Part shown: positions 60,178 to 64,000 of the stretch, piece by piece
Layout of the letters: the number at the start of each line of letters is the position of its first letter
Position numbering within the stretch: the stretch's first letter is position 1
Source: Ideonella margarita
Lineage (GTDB): Bacteria; Pseudomonadota; Gammaproteobacteria; Burkholderiales; Burkholderiaceae_C
DNA length: 64,000 nt
Assembly (NCBI RefSeq): GCF_038066635.1
Contig: NZ_JBBUTI010000008.1
Span: forward strand, 124,001 to 188,000
Direction: 5' to 3'
Notes under the pieces: model-generated
The model's database searches: none
The model's input: only the letters and a program-made list of their open reading frames with translations
What the model was told of the DNA's origin: nothing
Position numbers and translations under genes: made by a program

Positions 60178-62472
60178 ATGCCGTCCGCCGAAGAAAAACA
60201 AGCCGAGTTGCGCCGCGCCGCGCTTGAGTATCACGAGTTCCCGACGCCGGGCAAGATCGCCATCAGCGCCACCAAGCAGCTGATCAACCAGCGCGATCTG
60301 GCCCTGGCCTACTCGCCCGGCGTGGCCGCAGCCTGCGAAGAAATCGTCGAAGACCCGGCGAACGCTTTCCGCTACACCTCGCGCGGCAACCTGGTGGCCG
60401 TGGTCACCAACGGCACCGCGGTGCTGGGCCTGGGCGACATCGGCCCGCTGGCTTCCAAGCCGGTGATGGAAGGCAAGGGCGTGCTTTTCAAGAAGTTCGC
60501 CGGCATCGACGTCTTCGACCTGGAAATTGACGAGAAGAACCTCGACAAGCTGGTCGACATCATCGCGTCGCTGGAGCCCACCTTCGGCGGCATCAACCTC
60601 GAAGACATCAAGGCCCCGGATTGCTTCTACGTCGAGCGCAAGCTCCGTGAACGTCTGAAGATTCCAGTTTTCCATGACGACCAGCACGGCACCGCCATCG
60701 TGGTGGGCGCCGCCCTGCTGAACGGCCTGAAGGTGGTCGGCAAGAGCATCAAGGACGTCAAGCTGGTGTCCTCGGGCGCAGGCGCCGCCGCACTGGCCTG
60801 CCTGAACCTGCTGGTGAAGCTGGGCATGCCGCGCGAAAACATCTTCGTGACCGACCTGGCTGGTGTGGTCTGGAAGGGCCGCACCGAGCTGATGGACCCG
60901 GACAAGGACGAGTTCGCCCAGGACACGCCGCACCGCAGCCTGCGTGAAGCGATTGCGGGCGCCGACATCTTCCTGGGTCTGTCCGCCGGTGGCGTGCTCA
61001 AGGCCGACATGGTGGCCAGCATGGCAGCCTCGCCGCTGATCTTCGCGCTGGCCAACCCGAATCCGGAAATCATGCCGGAGGAAGTCAAGGCGGTGCGTGA
61101 CGACGCCATCATGGCCACGGGCCGCACCGACTTCCCGAACCAGGTCAACAACGTCCTGTGCTTCCCGTACATCTTCCGTGGCGCCCTGGACTGCCGCGCG
61201 ACCACCATCACCGACGAGATGGAAATCGCGGCGGTGCATGCCATCGCTGACCTGGCCCAGGCCGAGCAGAACGACGTGGTGGCAGCCGCTTACGCCGGCG
61301 CCACGCTGTCGTTCGGCCCGGAATACCTGATTCCGAAGCCGTTTGATCCGCGCCTGATGATGCAGATCGCGCCGGCCGTGGCCAAGGCCGCCGCCGAATG
61401 CGGCGTGGCCCAGATGCCCATCAAGGACATGCAGGCCTACCGCGACAAGCTGCAGACCTTCGTCTATGCCTCGGGCACGATGATGAAGCCGATCTATGCG
61501 GTCGCCAAGAAGGCCAAGGCCCGCCGCGTGGCCTACGCCGAAGGCGAAGACCGCCGTGTGCTGCGCGCCGTGCAGGTGGTGGCCGACGAAGGTCTGGCCC
61601 GCCCGGTGCTGGTGGGTCGTGCGTCGGTCATCAAGGCCCGCATCACGAAGCTGGGTCTGCGCCTGGAGGAGGGTCGCGACTACGAGATCGTCAACATCGA
61701 CGATGACCGCCGTTACCGCGACTACTGGCAGACTTACCACCAAATGATGGAGCGCAAGGGCGTCACCGAGCAGTTCGCCAAGATCGAGATGCGCCGCCGC
61801 CTGACCCTGATCAGCAGCATGCTGCTGCACAAGGGCGAGGTCGACGGCATGATCTGCGGCACCTGGGGCACGACCTCGATGCACCTGGCGCACATCGACT
61901 CGATCATCGGCAAGCGCCCGGGCGTCAAGACCTACGCCTGCATGAACGGTCTGATCCTGCCGAACCGCCAGCTCTTCCTGGTGGACACGCACGTCAACTA
62001 CGACCCGACCGCCGAGCAACTGGCCGAGATCACCATCATGGCGGCCGAGGAAATGCTGCGCTTCGGCATCCAGCCCAAGGCCGCCCTGCTGAGCCACTCG
62101 AACTTCGGCTCGAGCAACCAGCCGTCGGCCGTGAAGATGCGCGAGACGCTGGCCCTGGTGCAGCAGCAGGCCCCGTGGCTGGAAATCGACGGCGAAATGC
62201 ACGGCGACACGGCCCTGGACGCCGAGTACCGCGCCGAGCTGATGCCGCGCAGCACGCTGAAGGGCGAAGCCAACCTGCTGGTGCTGCCGAACATCGACGC
62301 CGCCAACATCAGCTACAACCTGCTCAAGACCACGGCCGGCGGCGGCATCGCCATCGGCCCGGTCCTGCTGGGTGCGTCAAAGCCGGTTCACATCGTCACG
62401 CCTTCGGCCACCGTGCGCCGCGTGGTGAACATGACCGCCCTGACGGTCGCCGACGCCAACGCCGCTCGCTGA
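60178..62472 (+). CDS. maeB: NADP-dependent malic enzyme with phosphotransacetylase-like tail
   Basis: 764 residues, the usual MaeB size. N-terminal malic enzyme domain (about 1-430): ALAYSPGVAAACEEI, VTNGTAVLGLGDIGPLASKP, VFHDDQHGTAIVVGAALLNG, and ALANPNPEIMPEEV. The C-terminal half (about 440-764) is phosphotransacetylase-like (AEGEDRRVLRAVQVVADEG, GIAIGPVLLGASKPVHIV), a regulatory acetyl-CoA-sensing domain in this family. It makes pyruvate, CO2 and NADPH from malate. AAGGAAG lies 7 nt before the ATG; a TAGAAT at 60133-60138 may be its -10. Probably regulated by the divergent two-component system. Confidence 0.96.
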   Translation: MPSAEEKQAELRRAALEYHEFPTPGKIAISATKQLINQRDLALAYSPGVAAACEEIVEDPANAFRYTSRGNLVAVVTNGTAVLGLGDIGPLASKPVMEGKGVLFKKFAGIDVFDLEIDEKNLDKLVDIIASLEPTFGGINLEDIKAPDCFYVERKLRERLKIPVFHDDQHGTAIVVGAALLNGLKVVGKSIKDVKLVSSGAGAAALACLNLLVKLGMPRENIFVTDLAGVVWKGRTELMDPDKDEFAQDTPHRSLREAIAGADIFLGLSAGGVLKADMVASMAASPLIFALANPNPEIMPEEVKAVRDDAIMATGRTDFPNQVNNVLCFPYIFRGALDCRATTITDEMEIAAVHAIADLAQAEQNDVVAAAYAGATLSFGPEYLIPKPFDPRLMMQIAPAVAKAAAECGVAQMPIKDMQAYRDKLQTFVYASGTMMKPIYAVAKKAKARRVAYAEGEDRRVLRAVQVVADEGLARPVLVGRASVIKARITKLGLRLEEGRDYEIVNIDDDRRYRDYWQTYHQMMERKGVTEQFAKIEMRRRLTLISSMLLHKGEVDGMICGTWGTTSMHLAHIDSIIGKRPGVKTYACMNGLILPNRQLFLVDTHVNYDPTAEQLAEITIMAAEEMLRFGIQPKAALLSHSNFGSSNQPSAVKMRETLALVQQQAPWLEIDGEMHGDTALDAEYRAELMPRSTLKGEANLLVLPNIDAANISYNLLKTTAGGGIAIGPVLLGASKPVHIVTPSATVRRVVNMTALTVADANAAR

Positions 62473-62485
62473 ACTTTTGTGCGCA

Positions 62486-62517
62486 GGCCGCAGCCCCCGC
62501 CAAACGGGGCTGCGGCC
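62486..62517 (+). terminator. Strong hairpin after maeB
   Basis: GGCCGCAGCCCC-8 nt-GGGGCTGCGGCC forms a perfect 12-bp stem (62486-62497 with 62506-62517), 14 bp after the maeB stop. No T-run follows, so it is not a classical intrinsic terminator; it may stop transcription with Rho or protect the 3' end. Confidence 0.55.
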
Positions 62518-62575
62518 ACAAGTTAGCGCCCACTCAATCACCCTTGGTACAGCTGCTTTCAAGGCCGCGGACTTG

Positions 62576-62600
62576 TGGTATTGGAGCCAATCCGATACCA
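62576..62600. promoter_or_regulatory. Nested inverted repeat upstream of the RNase gene
   Basis: Outer arms TGGTAT and ATACCA (62576-62581, 62595-62600) enclose an inner TTGG-AG-CCAA palindrome (62581-62590). It ends 28 bp before the GTG at 62629, in AT-richer DNA. A promoter or repressor site for the barnase-like gene is suggested. Confidence 0.4.
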
Positions 62601-62628
62601 TCATGGTTTAAGTATTCAGGGTAAACCC

Positions 62629-63075
62629 GTGGCGCGCTTTGATCCACTCCCGGTGGCTCAGTCCCTTCGCAAGTTGGGGCTCACTGCCAATGTGATGGTC
62701 AACGCAGCGGCAACTTTGAGCATCGTCGCCTTGTGCGCGTTGTTCACGCCGCAGCAGGTTCACGCTCGCGACACCGCACGGCTTGCCGACGTGGTGTCTC
62801 TGGGCAGCCTGCCCGCAGAAGCGCAGAAAACCGAGCAACTGATTCGGGCCGGTGGCCCGTTTCCGTACAGCAAGGACGGCAGCGTCTTCGGCAACCGCGA
62901 ACGTGCGTTGCCTCGGCAAGCACGCGGCTACTACCGCGAGTACACAGTGCGCACTCCAGGCTCCCGCGACCGCGGTGCCCGGCGCATCGTGTGCGGCGGC
63001 AGCCCACCAACCCGCCCTGAAGCCTGTTATTACACCGATGACCACTATGCGAGCTTTCGCCGCATCGCACCGTGA
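62629..63075 (+). CDS. Secreted barnase/RNase Sa-type ribonuclease
   Basis: 148 residues from the GTG at 62629; an earlier GTG or TTG (62575, 62581) would lengthen an already long n-region. Signal peptide with hydrophobic core NVMVNAAATLSIVALCALF and cleavage near QVHA (residue 47). The mature domain is a microbial guanyl-specific RNase: Glu104 in GYYREYTVRTPG, Arg115 and Arg119 in SRDRGARRI, and His139 in YYTDDHYASFRRI, matching the Glu-Arg-Arg-His set of RNase Sa. A four-residue insert flanked by C122 and C133 may hold a disulfide. It cleaves RNA and would be toxic inside the cell; the barstar gene follows 48 bp downstream. AT content is above that of neighbouring genes. Confidence 0.92.
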   Translation: MARFDPLPVAQSLRKLGLTANVMVNAAATLSIVALCALFTPQQVHARDTARLADVVSLGSLPAEAQKTEQLIRAGGPFPYSKDGSVFGNRERALPRQARGYYREYTVRTPGSRDRGARRIVCGGSPPTRPEACYYTDDHYASFRRIAP

Positions 63076-63123
63076 TCATCGACTCGGTTCATGAATTTTC
63101 TTGACCACAGGAGGAACGAGACC

Positions 63124-63519
63124 ATGCTCTTGCAGACAGTCCGTCCCAACATCGTGCAGGCGATACGCGCGTACCGGATCGACGATCTGATGCGCGCGGC
63201 CCAGGAGTCGGGCCAGCACTTTCTGTTCGCCAATCTGACTGAAGCCCAGTCCAAGCAGGACGTGCTGGAAGGCATTGCCAGCTCATTCCTTTTCCCGTCT
63301 CACTTCGGGAAAAACCTGGACGCGCTCTACGATTGCATGACCGATCTGGTGCACAAGTCAGGCCCCCAGCCTGGCTTCGTGGTGGTGCTTGAACAGATCC
63401 CGGACAACTCGCGCTTCGACCGCGAGTCTCGGGAACAGCTGCTCGACGTTTTCCGTGATGCGGCCGATTACTGGTCGGACCGGAAGATACCGTTCAGATG
63501 TTTTTATTCTTTTCAGTAG
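63124..63519 (+). CDS. Barstar-family ribonuclease inhibitor
   Basis: 131 residues from the ATG at 63124, chosen because AGGAGG lies 9 nt upstream. The barstar fold (PF01337) is marked by FPSHFGKNLDALYDCMTDLV, which carries the Asp pair (D66, D70) that plugs the barnase active site, and by the strand FVVVLEQIPDNS. An N-terminal stretch of about 30 residues precedes the core, longer than B. amyloliquefaciens barstar (90 residues). It presumably binds the RNase encoded just upstream and protects the producer. It could also neutralise incoming RNases from competitors. Confidence 0.93.
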   Translation: MLLQTVRPNIVQAIRAYRIDDLMRAAQESGQHFLFANLTEAQSKQDVLEGIASSFLFPSHFGKNLDALYDCMTDLVHKSGPQPGFVVVLEQIPDNSRFDRESREQLLDVFRDAADYWSDRKIPFRCFYSFQ

Positions 63520-63558
63520 CCCGCTCCCAAGAAAACGGGTCATGGGAGCGGGCTGCTG
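63514..63558. promoter_or_regulatory. 16-bp hairpin beginning at the barstar stop codon
   Basis: Left arm 63514-63529 and right arm 63543-63558 pair over 16 bp with one G-U in the plus-sense RNA and a 13-nt loop. The TAG stop lies in the left arm. No T-run follows on either strand. Likely an mRNA-end stabiliser or Rho-dependent stop; the 63559-63722 stretch that follows holds only a weak small-ORF candidate on the minus strand. Confidence 0.5.
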
Positions 63559-63722
63559 AAACGGCCCCAGAAGCTACTAAGCCGGCCACCAAGGCCAGCG
63601 CCAAGGCAGGCACCAATCCAAACTTCGGCACCAACATGCCGATGATGAGCAGTGCCTTCGACACCTCGATGTGGTTGAACGCCGCCTGAACGGCAGCGCA
63701 AACATCCGACTGAAAGCAAAAA

Positions 63723-63747
63723 GGCCCGCAGCAAGCGGGCCTTTTTT
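63723..63747. terminator. Bidirectional intrinsic terminator
   Basis: GGCCCGC-AGCAA-GCGGGCC (63723-63729 with 63735-63741) is followed by six T on the plus strand and preceded by five A (T on the minus strand). It can end both the barstar-side transcript and rsmA from the other direction. Confidence 0.9.
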
Positions 63748-63791
63748 CATGGCGCACCGCCCAAGCGGTGCATGCCTGCTGATGCGCCCGC

Positions 63792-64000
63792 TCAGGGCAG
63801 CGATTGCGCCAGGGCCACGAACTCGGCCACGGACACCTCTTCCGCACGCCGTTGCAGGTTGAAATCGCCCTGGTAGCCTTGTGCGGCCAGCCAGGGGCCC
63901 AGGGCATTGCGCAGGATCTTGCGGCGCTGCGAGAACGCCGCCTGCACCATCGCCTCGAAACGGCGCACGTCGATATTGGCAGGCTGCGGCAGCGGCAGCA
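63792..64000 (-). CDS. rsmA: 16S rRNA dimethyladenosine transferase, C-terminal part (cut by window edge)
   Basis: Only the last 68 residues are inside the window; the gene continues past base 64000. The visible part is the C-terminal helical domain of RsmA/KsgA: RRFEAMVQAAFSQRRKILRN, ALGPWLAAQGYQ, then LQRRAEEVSVAEFVALAQSL, matching the FxxRRKxLxN and RAExLsxxEF family landmarks. The enzyme dimethylates two adjacent adenines near the 3' end of 16S rRNA. The catalytic SAM domain is outside the window. Confidence 0.92.
   Translation of the reverse strand, partial: LPLPQPANIDVRRFEAMVQAAFSQRRKILRNALGPWLAAQGYQGDFNLQRRAEEVSVAEFVALAQSLP

Noticed and set aside
63494..63661. Minus-strand frame that could encode a 56-residue one-helix protein (GTG start near 63661)
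   Set aside because: No ribosome-binding site, and part of it only translates the hairpin; mentioned as a possibility but not called.

Overview
This 64 kb window is a high-GC chromosomal segment from a betaproteobacterium of the order Burkholderiales, probably the Comamonadaceae / Rubrivivax-Leptothrix-Roseateles side. The placement rests on gene order: hpf-ptsN-hprK meeting a convergent fur, then bamE-dapB-exbB-exbD and leuS-lptE-holA. Coding density is high. No rRNA, tRNA, insertion sequence, prophage or CRISPR array was recognised.

Layout. (1) 1-4623: a sugar-uptake locus (ROK repressor, FucU/RbsD mutarotase, FrcA/FrcC/FrcB-like ABC transporter) divergent from a PfkB sugar kinase, with a small palindrome between. 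(2) 4680-15936: single genes (HDOD protein, AEC transporter, amidase, ornithine cyclodeaminase family, DEDDh exonuclease plus cNMP/CBS/DUF294 protein, PhoD phosphatase, an orphan secreted protein, a Nit-type amidohydrolase). (3) 15969-25288: YhdP, GlnE, a rhombosortase-like protease, an EamA permease and a GST. (4) 25791-32858: a tightly overlapping eight-gene operon (flavin oxidase, DUF1365, cyclopropane-synthase family, chalcone-isomerase-like, MFS, DUF3833 lipoprotein, SDR, NTF2-like). It resembles lipid-modification clusters that in other bacteria belong to light or singlet-oxygen regulons. (5) 32884-40357, minus strand: HAD hydrolase, exported protein, CorA, and a four-gene signalling set made of an excisionase-type HTH fused to a receiver, a kinase-like protein without its phospho-accepting His, a CheY-like receiver, and a large histidine kinase with a LOV-like PAS domain. 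(6) 40691-52217: housekeeping genes, plus an exported PEP-synthase-like protein with a rearranged domain order. (7) 52268-60076: GhrA-like dehydrogenase, GGDEF-EAL protein, PncC, PgpA, ThiL and a FixJ/DctR-type two-component system divergent from malic enzyme maeB. (8) 62629-64000: a secreted barnase-type RNase with its barstar inhibitor, then the end of rsmA.

The items most worth a second look are the LOV-like kinase locus with its HTH-receiver regulator and tandem 12-bp repeats, the lipid operon with its long leader, the exported His-domain/ATP-grasp protein, the barnase-barstar pair, the orphan rhombosortase, and a recurring pattern of -10-like hexamers 6-10 nt before start codons that suggests leaderless mRNAs. 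All functional calls are by eye from motifs and gene order; no database search was run.
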